Assembly (NCBI RefSeq): GCF_900114785.1
Contig: NZ_FOUG01000003.1
Span: forward strand, 186,001 to 250,000
Length of the DNA: 64,000 nt
Origin: Variovorax sp. OV329
Lineage (GTDB): Bacteria; Pseudomonadota; Gammaproteobacteria; Burkholderiales; Burkholderiaceae_C
Direction of reading: 5' to 3'
Part shown: positions 1 to 11,532 of the stretch, one piece after another
Position numbering within the stretch: position 1 is the stretch's first letter
Layout of the letters: the number at the start of each line of letters is the position of its first letter
Notes under the pieces: model-generated
Database searches by the model: none
Told to the model about the DNA's origin: nothing
What the model saw: only the letters and a program-made list of their open reading frames with translations
Position numbers and translations under genes: made by a program

Positions 1-1136
1 CGCTGGAAGAGGGCACCCTGCGCCAGCGCGTCACCACCGACATCGCCACCAAGGGCGGCCAGTTCGACGTGATGACCATCGGGCTGTACGAGACGCCCAT
101 CTGGTCGAAGAAGGGCTGGCTCAAGCCCATCGCCACCGACGCCGCCTACGACGTGGACGACCTGCTGCCAGCCATCCGCGACGGCCTGTCCAGCGACGGC
201 AAGCTCTACGCCGCGCCCTTCTATGGCGAAAGCTCCATGCTCATGTACCGCAAGGACCTGGCCGACAAGGTGGGCATCAAGTTCCCCGACCAGCCCACCT
301 GGGCGCAGGTCAAGGAGTTCGCCGACAAGGCCAACGATCCGAAGGCCGGCGTCTACGGCATGTGCCTGCGCGGCAAGCCCGGCTGGGGTGACAACATGGC
401 CTTCCTGACCACGCTGGTCAACACCAACGGCGGCCAGTGGTTCGACATGCAGTGGAAGCCGCAGATCGACACCCAGCCCTGGAAGGACGCGATCGGCTTC
501 TATGTCGACCTGATGAAGAAGGACGGCCCGCCCGGTGCCTCGGCCAACAGCTTCAACGAGAACCTGGCGCTCTTCAACGAAGGCAAGTGCGCGGCCTGGG
601 TGGACGCGACCATCGCGGCATCCTTCATCAGCGACCCCAAGCAGTCGAAGGTGGCCGACAAGGTGGCTTTCGCGCAGGCGCCCACGGCCGCCACGCCCAA
701 GGGCGCCAACTGGCTGTGGTCGTGGAACCTCGCCATTCCGGCCAGCTCGACCAAGGACGAGGCGGCGCAGAAGTTCATCAAGTGGGCCACGTCCAAGGAC
801 TACATCGCCCTGGTGGCCAAGGAAACCGGCTGGGCCACGGTGCCCACCGGCACGCGCAAGTCGACCTACGCCAACCCCGAGTTCCAGAAGGTCGCCAAGT
901 TCGCCGCCGCCGAGAAGAAGGCCATCGATAGCGCCAACCTCACCGACAGCACGCTTCCCAAGTCGCCCTACGTCGGCGTGCAGTACGCGGCCATCCCCGA
1001 GTTCCAGGCCATCGGCGTGGCGGTGGGCCAGCAGATGAGCGCGGCGCTGTCGGGCAAGGTTACGGTCGATCAGGCGCTCAAGACCTCGCAGACCACGGCC
1101 GAGCGCGAGATGCGCAAGGCGGGCTACTACAAGTAA
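1..1136 (+). CDS. Sugar/polyol ABC transporter substrate-binding protein (5' partial)
   Basis: Periplasmic binding component of a carbohydrate ABC importer (extracellular solute-binding family 1). The frame is open from base 3 through the window edge, so the signal peptide and N-terminal lobe start are missing and the internal GTG at 69 is not the real start. The visible 377 residues include the typical family-1 signatures of a mixed alpha/beta binding protein, such as the YAAPFYGESSMLMYRKD segment and the late WSWNLAIPASS segment. It is followed at 37 bp by two permeases and an ATPase, then two polyol dehydrogenases. The ligand is therefore probably mannitol, sorbitol or arabitol; that part is inference from context. 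Confidence 0.9.
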   Translation, partial: LEEGTLRQRVTTDIATKGGQFDVMTIGLYETPIWSKKGWLKPIATDAAYDVDDLLPAIRDGLSSDGKLYAAPFYGESSMLMYRKDLADKVGIKFPDQPTWAQVKEFADKANDPKAGVYGMCLRGKPGWGDNMAFLTTLVNTNGGQWFDMQWKPQIDTQPWKDAIGFYVDLMKKDGPPGASANSFNENLALFNEGKCAAWVDATIAASFISDPKQSKVADKVAFAQAPTAATPKGANWLWSWNLAIPASSTKDEAAQKFIKWATSKDYIALVAKETGWATVPTGTRKSTYANPEFQKVAKFAAAEKKAIDSANLTDSTLPKSPYVGVQYAAIPEFQAIGVAVGQQMSAALSGKVTVDQALKTSQTTAEREMRKAGYYK

Positions 1137-1172
1137 GCCGGCGGTGGCGGCAATGACCAGGGAGGCGTCGAG

Positions 1173-2030
1173 ATGAACCGCCTGCTGCCACGCGCGCTCA
1201 TGATGCCGGCGGTGTTCGCACTGCTGGCATGGATGATCGTGCCGCTGTGCATGACCCTCTACTTCTCGACGGTCAACTACAACCTGATGCAGCCGGGCGA
1301 GCGCAACTTCATCGGGCTGGAGAACTTCCACTACTTCATCACCGACCCGGACTTCTGGCCGGCGGTGTGGAACACGCTGATGCTGATCGGCAGCGTCATC
1401 GTCATCACCGTGGTGCTGGGCATCGGCCTGGCGCTGCTGGTGAACGAGCCCTTCCCGGGGCGCGGCATCGTGCGCGTGCTGCTGATCTCGCCCTTCTTCG
1501 TCATGCCCACGGTGAACGCGCTGCTGTGGAAGCACATGATGATGAACCCCATCTACGGCGTGCTGGCCAACCTGTGGAAGTTCTTCGGCGCCACGCCGGT
1601 GGACTGGCTCACCGAGATGCCGCTGTTCTCCGTGATCCTGATGGTGGCCTGGCAATGGCTGCCCTTCGCCTGCCTGATCTTCATCACCTCGCTGCAGTCG
1701 CTGGACCGCGAGCAGATGGAGGCGGCGCGCATGGACGGCGCCAACGCCGTGCAGCGCTTCTTCTACCTCACGCTGCGGCACCTGGCGCGGCCGATGGCGG
1801 TGGTGATCATGATCGAGATGATCTTCCTGCTCTCGGTCTTTGCCGAGATCGCCATCACCACCAACGGCGGCCCGGGCAACGAGAGCACCAACCTCACCTA
1901 CATGATCTTCAAGCAGTCGCTGATGAACTTCGACGTGGGCGTGGCCTCGGCCGGTGCGCTGTTCGCGGTGATCCTGGCCAACATCGTGGCGGCCTTCCTG
2001 ATCCGCATCATCGGCAAGAGCCTGGACTAG
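1173..2030 (+). CDS. Sugar ABC transporter permease, MalF type
   Basis: Inner-membrane permease subunit of the polyol importer (285 residues, normal for the family). The sequence shows about six hydrophobic segments, the first at residues 7-29. The cytoplasmic EAA loop that docks on the ATPase is visible as EAARMDGANAVQRFFYLTL. It lies 37 bp after the binding protein, with a GGAGG-like ribosome site just before ATG, and 10 bp before the second permease. It should form a heterodimer with the 2041-2862 product. Family assignment is firm; substrate is inferred from the downstream dehydrogenases. Confidence 0.92.
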   Translation: MNRLLPRALMMPAVFALLAWMIVPLCMTLYFSTVNYNLMQPGERNFIGLENFHYFITDPDFWPAVWNTLMLIGSVIVITVVLGIGLALLVNEPFPGRGIVRVLLISPFFVMPTVNALLWKHMMMNPIYGVLANLWKFFGATPVDWLTEMPLFSVILMVAWQWLPFACLIFITSLQSLDREQMEAARMDGANAVQRFFYLTLRHLARPMAVVIMIEMIFLLSVFAEIAITTNGGPGNESTNLTYMIFKQSLMNFDVGVASAGALFAVILANIVAAFLIRIIGKSLD

Positions 2031-2040
2031 GAGCGGCCCC

Positions 2041-2862
2041 ATGAAGGAAACCTCCCTGGCCATGACCGTGCGGGCGCTGGCCGCCTGGATCTGCACGCTG
2101 CTGGTCTTCTTCCCGCTGGGCTGGCTGGTGCTCACGGCCTTCAAGACCGAATTGCAGGCCATCCACGTGCCGCCGCTGTTCGTCTTCGAGCCCACGCTGG
2201 ACAACTTCAGCGAAGTGCAGCGCCGCAGCGACTACCTGCTGTACGCGCGCAACTCGCTCATCACCAGCCTGGGCTCCACCGTGCTGGGCATGCTGATCGC
2301 GGCGCCCGCGGCCTACTCGATGGCCTTCTTTCGCACCAAGTGGACGCGCGACATCCTCATGTGGATGCTCTCGACCAAGATGATGCCGGCGGTGGGCGCG
2401 CTGGTGCCCATCTACGTGCTGGCGCAGACGGCCGGCATGCTGGACACGCTGACCGCGCTGACCATCGTGTTCACGCTGTCGAACCTGCCGATCATGGTGT
2501 GGATGCTCTACACCAGCTTCAAGGACATACCCAACGAGATCCTGGAAGCCTCGCGCATGGACGGCGCCACGCTGTGGACCGAGTTCCGCCACGTGGTGCT
2601 GCCGCTGGCGGTGGGCGGCTTCGCCTCGACGGGCCTCCTGTGCCTGGTGCTGAGCTGGAACGAGGCCTTCTGGGCGCTCAACCTCAGCTCGGCCAAGTCG
2701 GGCACGCTGGCCACGCTCATCGCGTCCTATTCGAGCCCCGAGGGCCTGTTCTGGGCGAAGCTTTCGGCCGCCTCGCTGCTGGCCATTGCGCCCATCGTGG
2801 TGTTCGGCTGGTTCTCGCAGAAGCAGCTCGTGCAGGGCCTCACTTTCGGTGCCGTCAAGTAG
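2041..2862 (+). CDS. Sugar ABC transporter permease, MalG type
   Basis: Second inner-membrane permease of the polyol importer (273 residues). It has a hydrophobic N-terminal segment around residues 9-35 and several further membrane spans. The EAA loop reads EASRMDGATLWTEFRHVVL, and the C-terminus ends in the family-typical QKQLVQGLTFGAVK. It begins 10 bp after the first permease and is followed by the ATPase after 21 bp, so translation is probably coupled across the operon. Pairing with the MalF-type subunit is inferred from adjacency and family rules. Confidence 0.92.
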   Translation: MKETSLAMTVRALAAWICTLLVFFPLGWLVLTAFKTELQAIHVPPLFVFEPTLDNFSEVQRRSDYLLYARNSLITSLGSTVLGMLIAAPAAYSMAFFRTKWTRDILMWMLSTKMMPAVGALVPIYVLAQTAGMLDTLTALTIVFTLSNLPIMVWMLYTSFKDIPNEILEASRMDGATLWTEFRHVVLPLAVGGFASTGLLCLVLSWNEAFWALNLSSAKSGTLATLIASYSSPEGLFWAKLSAASLLAIAPIVVFGWFSQKQLVQGLTFGAVK

Positions 2863-2883
2863 CCGGCCAGGGAGACACAACAC

Positions 2884-3918
<1,035 letters not shown>

Positions 3919-3960
3919 TCGCTTCTTCGCCGTCCCACTTCTTTCTGCGGAACCTTTCCC

Positions 3961-5375
<1,415 letters not shown>

Positions 5376-5379
<4 letters not shown>

Positions 5380-6167
5380 GCAGCGGCAGGCTGGCGCAAC
5401 GCCATGTGCTGGTGACCGGCGGCGGTGGCGGCATCGGCCTGGCGATTGCCAAAGCCTGCCTGGAAGAGGGCGCTCGCGTCAGCGTGGTAGATCGTGCCGC
5501 CCAGGCGTCAGCGGGCGTGGGCGAACTGCAGGCAGGCAAGGCCGACACGCTGCACTACCTGAGCGCCGACGTCACGCGGCAGCAGGACATCGACCGCCTG
5601 CTGCGCGATTCCGTCCAGCGCTTCGGCCCTGTCCACACCCTGGTGAACAACGCCGCCGTCTTCGAGCTGGCTCCGCTGCTGGAGGCGGATGCGGACTCCT
5701 TCGACCGCCTCTTCGCGGTCAACGTGAAGGGCATGTTCTTCGTCATGCAGGCGGTGCTTCGCCACATGCGCGATGCAGGCAGCGAAGGCGCCAGCGTCAT
5801 CAACCTGGCCTCGCAGGCGGGCCGGCGTGGCGAGGCGCTGGTGGCGCACTACTGCGCGACGAAGGCGGCCGTCATCAGCTACACCCAAAGCGCCGCACTG
5901 GCGATGGCGCCGCACGGCATCCGCGTGAATGCCATCTCGCCAGGTGTGGTCGACACCCCCATGTGGTCGCAGGTGGACGCGCAATTCGCCCGCTACGAGG
6001 GGTTGGTCCTGGGCGAAAAGAAGCGCCAGGTTGGCCTGGCGGTGCCCCTGGGCCGCATGGGCACGCCGCAGGACATCGCCGGCGCCGCCGTATTCCTGGC
6101 CAGCGACGAGGCCCGGTACATCACCGCGCAGACGCTCAACGTCGACGGTGGTAACGTGATGAGCTAA
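5376..6167 (+). CDS. SDR family oxidoreductase (sorbitol dehydrogenase-like)
   Basis: Classical short-chain dehydrogenase/reductase (263 residues). The glycine-rich cofactor loop is TGGGGGIG near the N-terminus, the NNAA motif follows at mid-protein, and the catalytic pair is Tyr159-x3-Lys163 in HYCATKAA. The C-terminal DGGNVMS is typical. The start is a GTG that overlaps the stop of the mannitol dehydrogenase (GTGA), indicating translational coupling. Probably a sorbitol or related polyol dehydrogenase complementing the long-chain enzyme; the exact substrate cannot be read from sequence. Confidence 0.88.
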
Positions 6168-6194
6168 TTCCGCCGAACCGAGCGAGCGAGCCTC

Positions 6195-7148
6195 ATGTCC
6201 GCCACCGCAGCGCCACAACAACCTGCACGCCGCCTGCCGCGCCAGCGTCAGCCCGAGCTGGAACGCGACTGCTCGCGCTCGCCCGAGCTGGGCTACGAGA
6301 CGCCCGAGGAAGCCGGCCTGGTGCGATGCCTGCAGCACGGCTACCCCACGCCGCTGGCGCGCTGGCACTTCCACGACGAATACGAACTTCATCTCATCAC
6401 CCAGACCGCGGGCAAGGCCTTCGTGGGCGACTGGATCGGCCCCTTCCAGCCGGGGCACCTGGTGCTGTGCGGGCCGCGGCTGCCGCACAACTGGGTTTCG
6501 TTCGACGTGCCGCAGACCGGCGTGGAGGAGCGCGACCTGGTGATCCAGTTCATGCACCAGCCCTTCGAACGCGCGGCCGAGACCATTCCCGAACTGCGCG
6601 AGGTGATGCAGTTGCTGGCGCGCGCCGGCCACGGCATCGAGTTCTTCGGCATGTCGCAGGTCGCGCGCGCGCACTGGGACAAGGTCAAGGCCACGCGCGG
6701 CCTGCGCCGCTTCGGCCTGTTCTGCGAGTTCCTGGCCGACCTGGCGCAATGCACCGACTACCGGTTGCTGTCCACCGTGCAGATGCAGGGCGCCGAGGGC
6801 GATGCGCAGGTCGAGCAGATCAACGGCGTGGTCAACCGCATCATCGCCAACGTGGGCGAGCCGCTCAGCCTCTCGGAGGTGGCGCAGGAACTGGGCATGA
6901 GCGAGAGCCGCTTCTCGCGCTTCTTCCGCCGCTCCACCGGCAACAGCTTCACCGACTTCGTCAACCACGTGCGCATCAACAGCGCCTGCCACCTGCTGAT
7001 GCAGACCGACCACCTGGTCACCGACATCTGCTACCAGGTCGGCTTCAACAACGTGGCCAACTTCAACCGGCGCTTCCTGGAGATCAAGGGGATGACGCCC
7101 ACGGAGTTCAGGCGGCAATCCGAATCTCGCTTCTCGGGCAGCCGCTGA
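6195..7148 (+). CDS. AraC family transcriptional regulator of the polyol operon
   Basis: DNA-binding regulator (317 residues). The N-terminal half is a cupin-like sensor with WHFHDEYELH and later LPHNW. The C-terminal 100 residues form two helix-turn-helix motifs: LSLSEVAQELGMSESRFSRF, then the second helix ending in NNVANFNRRFLEIKGMTP, the classic AraC signature. It lies 27 bp after the SDR on the same strand and is therefore probably co-transcribed. The parsimonious role is sensing the imported polyol and activating the operon; this is inference from position. Confidence 0.9.
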   Translation: MSATAAPQQPARRLPRQRQPELERDCSRSPELGYETPEEAGLVRCLQHGYPTPLARWHFHDEYELHLITQTAGKAFVGDWIGPFQPGHLVLCGPRLPHNWVSFDVPQTGVEERDLVIQFMHQPFERAAETIPELREVMQLLARAGHGIEFFGMSQVARAHWDKVKATRGLRRFGLFCEFLADLAQCTDYRLLSTVQMQGAEGDAQVEQINGVVNRIIANVGEPLSLSEVAQELGMSESRFSRFFRRSTGNSFTDFVNHVRINSACHLLMQTDHLVTDICYQVGFNNVANFNRRFLEIKGMTPTEFRRQSESRFSGSR

Positions 7149-7216
7149 GCAAGGCGTGGGCGCCGCGTTGCCGGGCGGCCTCGCGATCAGGCACGGGGGT
7201 TGCATGCACCAAAGGC

Positions 7217-8416
7217 ATGCACCCATTGCCCGTGCTCGATGCTGCGCCGATCGCCGCCGACCCCTTGTGGCAGCAACAGCTCGGCCTGCTGCTCGAATCC
7301 ACCGGCGAAGGCATCTTCGGCATCGACCTGGCCGGGCACTGCATGTTCATCAACCGGGCCGGCGCGCGCATGCTGGGTTGGGAGCCGGCCGAGGTGCTGG
7401 GCCGCAACATGCACGAACTGACGCACCATTCGCATGCGGACGGCAGCGCCTATCCCGACACCGACTGTCCCATCTTCAACGCCTTCCGCCAGGGCCTGCC
7501 CTGCCGCATCGACACCGAGGTGTTCTGGCGGCGCGAGGGCACGGCCTTCGCGGTGGAGTACTCCAGCCACCCCATCATGGACGGCGCACAGGTGCGCGGC
7601 GCGGTCATCACCTTCCTGGACATCACCGAGCGCAAGCGCGCCGCCCAGGCCCTGCAAAAGGCCAAGGCCGAGCTGGAGTTGCGCGTGGCCGAACGCACCC
7701 GCGAACTCTCGGCCGCGCTGGTGCAGCTGCGCGAACTATCGGCCTACTCCGAGTCCGTGCGCGAGGAGGAGCGCACCCGCATAGCCCGCGAGGTGCACGA
7801 CGAACTGGGCAGCCTGCTGGTGGCCCTGAAGATGGACGTGGGCTGGCTGGACAAGCGCCTGGGCGAGCAGCAGGCGCGCGACCCCGACGCCGCGCAGGAC
7901 ATGCGCGAGCGCATGCGCTGCAAGTGCCGCAACATGGGCCGCCTGATCGAGAGCGCCGTGGGCAACGTGGGCCGCATCATCACCGACCTGCGCCCCAGCA
8001 TCCTGGACCACCAGGGCCTGTGGGCCGCGCTGGAATGGCAGGCGCAGGACTTCGTGCAATCGGCCGAGCTGGCGCTGGACTGGGACATGAATCTCTCGGC
8101 CGCCGCGCCCGAGCTGCCCGAGCCGGCGGCCATGGCGGTGTTCCGCATCTTCCAGGAGATGCTCTCCAACGTGGGCCGGCATGCGCAGGCGCGGCGGGTG
8201 CGCATCCGCATCGCCACCGACGCGAAGGCACTGCGCCTCTCGGTGCGCGACGACGGCCGGGGCGCGCCGCCCGAGGCCTTCGAGGCGCCGACCGCCTATG
8301 GCGTGATGGGCATGCGCGAACGGGCACGCCGGCTGGGGGGCAGCATCCACATCGCCAGCTTTCCTGGCGAGGGCTCGTTCTTCGAACTCATGCTGCCCCT
8401 GGCGAGCCGGCCATGA
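7217..8416 (+). CDS. PAS-domain sensor histidine kinase, NarX/UhpB (HisKA_3) type
   Basis: Cytoplasmic sensor kinase of 399 residues with no membrane segment. A PAS domain spans about residues 10-140, a short coiled linker (ELELRVAERTRELSAALVQL) follows, and then a HisKA_3 dimerisation domain with phospho-accepting His194 in EEERTRIAREVHDELGS. The C-terminal ATPase domain shows RDDGRG and GVMGMRERARRLGG. The start was placed at the ATG giving MHPLPVLDAAP; the frame remains open upstream through the AraC gene in another frame. The stop overlaps the response-regulator start (ATGA), so both are one cistronic unit. Confidence 0.88.
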   Translation: MHPLPVLDAAPIAADPLWQQQLGLLLESTGEGIFGIDLAGHCMFINRAGARMLGWEPAEVLGRNMHELTHHSHADGSAYPDTDCPIFNAFRQGLPCRIDTEVFWRREGTAFAVEYSSHPIMDGAQVRGAVITFLDITERKRAAQALQKAKAELELRVAERTRELSAALVQLRELSAYSESVREEERTRIAREVHDELGSLLVALKMDVGWLDKRLGEQQARDPDAAQDMRERMRCKCRNMGRLIESAVGNVGRIITDLRPSILDHQGLWAALEWQAQDFVQSAELALDWDMNLSAAAPELPEPAAMAVFRIFQEMLSNVGRHAQARRVRIRIATDAKALRLSVRDDGRGAPPEAFEAPTAYGVMGMRERARRLGGSIHIASFPGEGSFFELMLPLASRP

Positions 8417-9066
8417 CCGATGCCATCCGCGTTCTCCTGGCCGACGACCACCGCATCGTGCGCGAGGGCCTCAAGCAGGTGCTGGCCGACGCGCCGGAAA
8501 TCGAGGTGGCGGCTGAGGCCATCAGCGGCGCCGAGGCGCTGGCTGCCGTGCGCCTGCACGGCGGACCGCCGGCGCTGCAGGTGGTGCTGCTGGACATCGC
8601 CATGCCCGACGGCGACGGCATGGACGTGCTGCAGCAGTTGCGCAAGGACTGGCCCGGCCTGCCGGTGCTGATGCTCAGCACCTACCCCGAGCGCCAGTAC
8701 GCGGTGCGCTGCATCAAGCTGGGTGCGGCGGGCTACCTCAACAAGGGCGCCGACCCCGACGACATGATCGCCGCCGTGCGCAAGGTGGCGGCGGGCGGCC
8801 GCTACGTCACGCCGGCCACCGCGGAGGCGCTGGCCAGTGCCGTCGGCTCGGCCTCGGCCGGCGTGGGGCACGAGGCGCTCTCGCACCGCGAGTACCAGGT
8901 GTTCCGGCTGCTCACCGCCGGCCACAACGTGAGCGAGATTGGTGCGCGGCTCCAGCTGGCACCCAACACGGTCAGCACCTACCGGGCCCGCATCCTGGAG
9001 AAGACCGGCACCAAGAACGACGTGGAGCTGGCCCTGTATGCCGAGCGGCATGCCCGTGGCGGCTGA
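8413..9066 (+). CDS. Response regulator, NarL/FixJ (LuxR) family
   Basis: Two-component response regulator (217 residues). The receiver domain has acidic pair DD at 11-12, the phosphorylation Asp61 in VVLLDIAMPDGDG, and conserved switch residues in LSTYPERQ and the lysine of LNKGADPDD. The C-terminal LuxR helix-turn-helix covers about 150-210 (LSHREYQVFRLLTAG, then APNTVSTYRARILEK). It is translationally coupled to the kinase. The next gene downstream on the same strand is the cyanate transporter, 125 bp away, so control of that operon is plausible but unproven. Confidence 0.92.
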   Translation: MTDAIRVLLADDHRIVREGLKQVLADAPEIEVAAEAISGAEALAAVRLHGGPPALQVVLLDIAMPDGDGMDVLQQLRKDWPGLPVLMLSTYPERQYAVRCIKLGAAGYLNKGADPDDMIAAVRKVAAGGRYVTPATAEALASAVGSASAGVGHEALSHREYQVFRLLTAGHNVSEIGARLQLAPNTVSTYRARILEKTGTKNDVELALYAERHARGG

Positions 9067-9067
9067 T

Positions 9068-9087
9068 TTGTAGGGCTGGCACTACAA
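9068..9087. promoter_or_regulatory. Inverted repeat upstream of the cyanate operon (possible response-regulator site)
   Basis: TTGTAG (9068-9073) and CTACAA (9082-9087) form a perfect 6-bp inverted repeat with an 8-bp spacer. It starts 2 bp after the response-regulator stop and 55 bp upstream of the sigma-54-like promoter. LuxR-type regulators bind dyads of this size. Alternatively it is a weak hairpin after the regulator gene. Confidence 0.35.
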
Positions 9088-9141
9088 GGCCTCGAAGCTG
9101 CGGCCACGAATTGCATGGCCAGGGCCGCAGGCATGCCGGCA

Positions 9142-9156
9142 TGGCCCGGCCCTTGC
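9142..9156 (+). promoter_or_regulatory. Sigma-54-like promoter candidate for the cyanate operon
   Basis: TGGCCCG-N4-TTGC matches the -24/-12 consensus TGGCACG-N4-TTGC at all but one base, with the invariant GG and GC separated by the required 10 bp. A start site about 12 bp downstream would leave a roughly 20-nt leader ending in the ribosome site before ATG 9191. Nitrogen-limited sigma-54 control would suit a cyanate-nitrogen operon. In 67% GC DNA a chance match is possible, so confidence is moderate. Confidence 0.4.
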
Positions 9157-9190
9157 GAAGCGCAACGCATTGCTTCAACAAGGTGCCTCC

Positions 9191-10603
9191 ATGTCCAAGC
9201 TGCTTTCCGACGACGCCCAGGTCCTGGCTTCGAGCCCGGCCACCTACGACGCGTACGACGCCGACCGCCCGCTGCTGATGCGCTGCGCCTGCGGCCAGGA
9301 CCATGCGCCGTCGGAGCATGGCGCCGCCGCGGCGGTGCAGGGCCCGGAGGGCTTGTCGAACGACTTCATCGAGGCCTCGCTGGTCAAGGCCATCTTCCCG
9401 CAAGACAGCGTGCGCCGGCGCTTCCTCAAGGCGGTGGGCGCCAACACGGCACGCGCTGCCATTGCCTCGCTGCTGCCCGTGGGCTCGCTGCAGGCCATGG
9501 CGCAGGAGCGGGGCCCGCTGGAAAGGAAGGACCTCAAGATCGGCTTCATCGCCATCACCTGCGCCAGCCCGCTGATCATGGCCGACCCGCTGGGCTTCTA
9601 CCGCAAGGAAGGGCTCAACGTTCAGCTCAACAAGACGGCGGGCTGGGCGCTGATCCGCGACAAGATCCTGAACAAGGAATACGACGCCACGCACTTCCTG
9701 TCGCCCATGCCGCTGGCGATCTCGATGGGCCTGGGCTCCAACCAGGCGCCGATGAAGGTGGCGAGCATCCAGAACACCAACGGCCAGGCGATCACGCTGC
9801 ACCTCAAGCACAAGGACAGGCGCGACCCCAAGCAGTGGAAGGGCTTCAAGTTCGCGGTGCCCTTCGAGTACAGCATGCACAACTTCCTGCTGCGCTACTA
9901 CCTGGCGGAGAACGGCCTGAACCCCGACACCGACGTGCAGATCCGCGTGACGCCGCCGCCCGAGATGGTGGCCAACCTGCGCGCCGGCAACATCGACGGC
10001 TTCCTCGGCCCCGACCCCTTCAACCAGCGCGCGGTGTACGACGAGGTGGGCTTCATCCACATCCTGTCGAAGGAGATCTGGGACGGCCACCCCTGCTGTG
10101 CCTTCGGCGTGCCCGAGGCCTTCATCAAGGAGAACCCCAACACCTACGCGGCCCTGTACCGCGCGGTGCTCACCGCCAGCTACATGGCCAGCCTGCCCAA
10201 GGACCGCTCGCTGATCGCCAAGGTGATCGCGCCCACGCAGTACCTCAACCAGCCCGAGACGGTGCTGGAGCAGGTGCTCACCGGCAAGTTCGCCGACGGC
10301 CTGGGCAACATCCGCAACGTGCCCGACCGCGCCAACTTCGACCCCATGCCCTGGCAGAGCATGGCGGTGTGGATGCTCACGCAGATGAAGCGCTGGGGCT
10401 ACATCAAGGGCGAGGTCGACTACCGGCAGATCGCCGAGCAGGTCTTCCTCATCACCGACGCGAAGAAGTACATGTCGCAGGTGGGCTTCAAGCCGCCCGA
10501 AGGCGCTTACCGCAAGTTCAAGGTGATGGGCAAGGAGTTCGATCCGTCGAAGCCCGACGAATACCTGCAGGGCTTCGCGATCCAGAAGGCACCGGCCGCC
10601 TGA
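9191..10603 (+). CDS. cynA: Cyanate/nitrate-type ABC transporter substrate-binding protein (NrtA/CmpA/CynA family)
   Basis: Periplasmic binding protein of the NrtA/CmpA/CynA family (470 residues). A long polar N-terminus carries CACGQDH at residues 32-38, followed by a twin-arginine signal (VRRRFLK at 74-80, then a hydrophobic stretch ending LQAMA), so export by Tat is likely. The mature part shows family segments ADPLGFYRKEGLNVQL and FLGPDPFNQRAVYDE. The ATG at 9191 with AAGGTG upstream is preferred over the in-frame TTG at 9170. It is the first gene of an operon ending in cyanase, so cyanate is the likeliest ligand; nitrate or bicarbonate are family alternatives. Confidence 0.82.
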   Translation: MSKLLSDDAQVLASSPATYDAYDADRPLLMRCACGQDHAPSEHGAAAAVQGPEGLSNDFIEASLVKAIFPQDSVRRRFLKAVGANTARAAIASLLPVGSLQAMAQERGPLERKDLKIGFIAITCASPLIMADPLGFYRKEGLNVQLNKTAGWALIRDKILNKEYDATHFLSPMPLAISMGLGSNQAPMKVASIQNTNGQAITLHLKHKDRRDPKQWKGFKFAVPFEYSMHNFLLRYYLAENGLNPDTDVQIRVTPPPEMVANLRAGNIDGFLGPDPFNQRAVYDEVGFIHILSKEIWDGHPCCAFGVPEAFIKENPNTYAALYRAVLTASYMASLPKDRSLIAKVIAPTQYLNQPETVLEQVLTGKFADGLGNIRNVPDRANFDPMPWQSMAVWMLTQMKRWGYIKGEVDYRQIAEQVFLITDAKKYMSQVGFKPPEGAYRKFKVMGKEFDPSKPDEYLQGFAIQKAPAA

Positions 10604-10613
10604 AGGCTTGGAC

Positions 10614-11480
10614 ATGAAGCTGCTGAACCTCAAGGCCGCGCTGGTGTCGGCGCTGCTGCTCGTCCTGTTCCTGGGCATCTGGTATGCGGCCACGCTGCCT
10701 TCGGGTGGCAACGCCAGCACCGGCGGCGCCCTGACGCCCGAGCAGATCGAGTACGCCAGGATGATGGGCAAGGACCCGGGCGGCGCGCAGCAAAAAAGCA
10801 GCGGCTTTCCGACACCGGGCCAGTTCTTCGCCACGGCGGCGCAGCAGCTGGCCAACCCTTTCTACGACAACGGTCCCAACGACAAGGGCATCGCCATCCA
10901 GCTCGCGCATTCGCTGGGCAGGGTGGCGCTGGGCTTCCTGCTGGCCTGCCTCGTCGCGGTGCCGCTGGGCTTCGTGATCGGCATGAGCCCGCTGCTGCAG
11001 CGCGCCTTCGACCCCTTCATCCAGGTGCTCAAGCCCATCAGTCCGCTGGCCTGGATGCCGCTGGCGCTCTACACCATCAAGGACAGCTCGGTTTCGGGGG
11101 TGTTCGTGATCTTCATCTGCTCGGTGTGGCCGATGCTGCTCAACACCGCCTTCGGCGTGGCCTCGGTCAAGCGCGAATGGCTCAACGTGGCGCGCACGCT
11201 GGAGGTCGCGCCGCTGCGCAAGGCCTTCCGCGTGATCCTGCCGGCGGCCGCGCCCACCATCTTCACCGGCATGCGCATCAGCATGGGCATCGCCTGGCTG
11301 GTGATCGTGGCGGCCGAGATGCTCGTGGGGGGCACCGGCATCGGCTACTTCGTGTGGAACGAGTGGAACAACCTCTCGCTGACCAACGTGATCTTCGCGA
11401 TCCTCGTGATCGGCGTGGTGGGCATGCTGCTCGACCTCCTGTTCGCTCGGCTCCAAAGGCTGGTGACCTATGTGGAGTGA
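10614..11480 (+). CDS. cynB: Cyanate/nitrate-type ABC transporter permease (NrtB/CynB family)
   Basis: Inner-membrane permease (288 residues, BPD_transp_1 fold). An N-terminal membrane segment (about residues 5-28) is followed by a periplasmic stretch, then the conserved permease core. The EAA-type loop is VARTLEVAPLRKAFRVILPA, and the family segment EMLVGGTGIGYFVWNEWN is near the C-terminus. It begins 10 bp after cynA with GAAGG before the ATG; a TTG two codons upstream is also in frame. The single permease presumably homodimerises, as in NrtB. Cyanate specificity is inferred from the cynS neighbour. Confidence 0.84.
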   Translation: MKLLNLKAALVSALLLVLFLGIWYAATLPSGGNASTGGALTPEQIEYARMMGKDPGGAQQKSSGFPTPGQFFATAAQQLANPFYDNGPNDKGIAIQLAHSLGRVALGFLLACLVAVPLGFVIGMSPLLQRAFDPFIQVLKPISPLAWMPLALYTIKDSSVSGVFVIFICSVWPMLLNTAFGVASVKREWLNVARTLEVAPLRKAFRVILPAAAPTIFTGMRISMGIAWLVIVAAEMLVGGTGIGYFVWNEWNNLSLTNVIFAILVIGVVGMLLDLLFARLQRLVTYVE

Positions 11481-11532
11481 AGTCCAGCAACGCCGCGCCG
11501 CCGCTGCGGACGCCAGAAACGGGAAACGCCAG

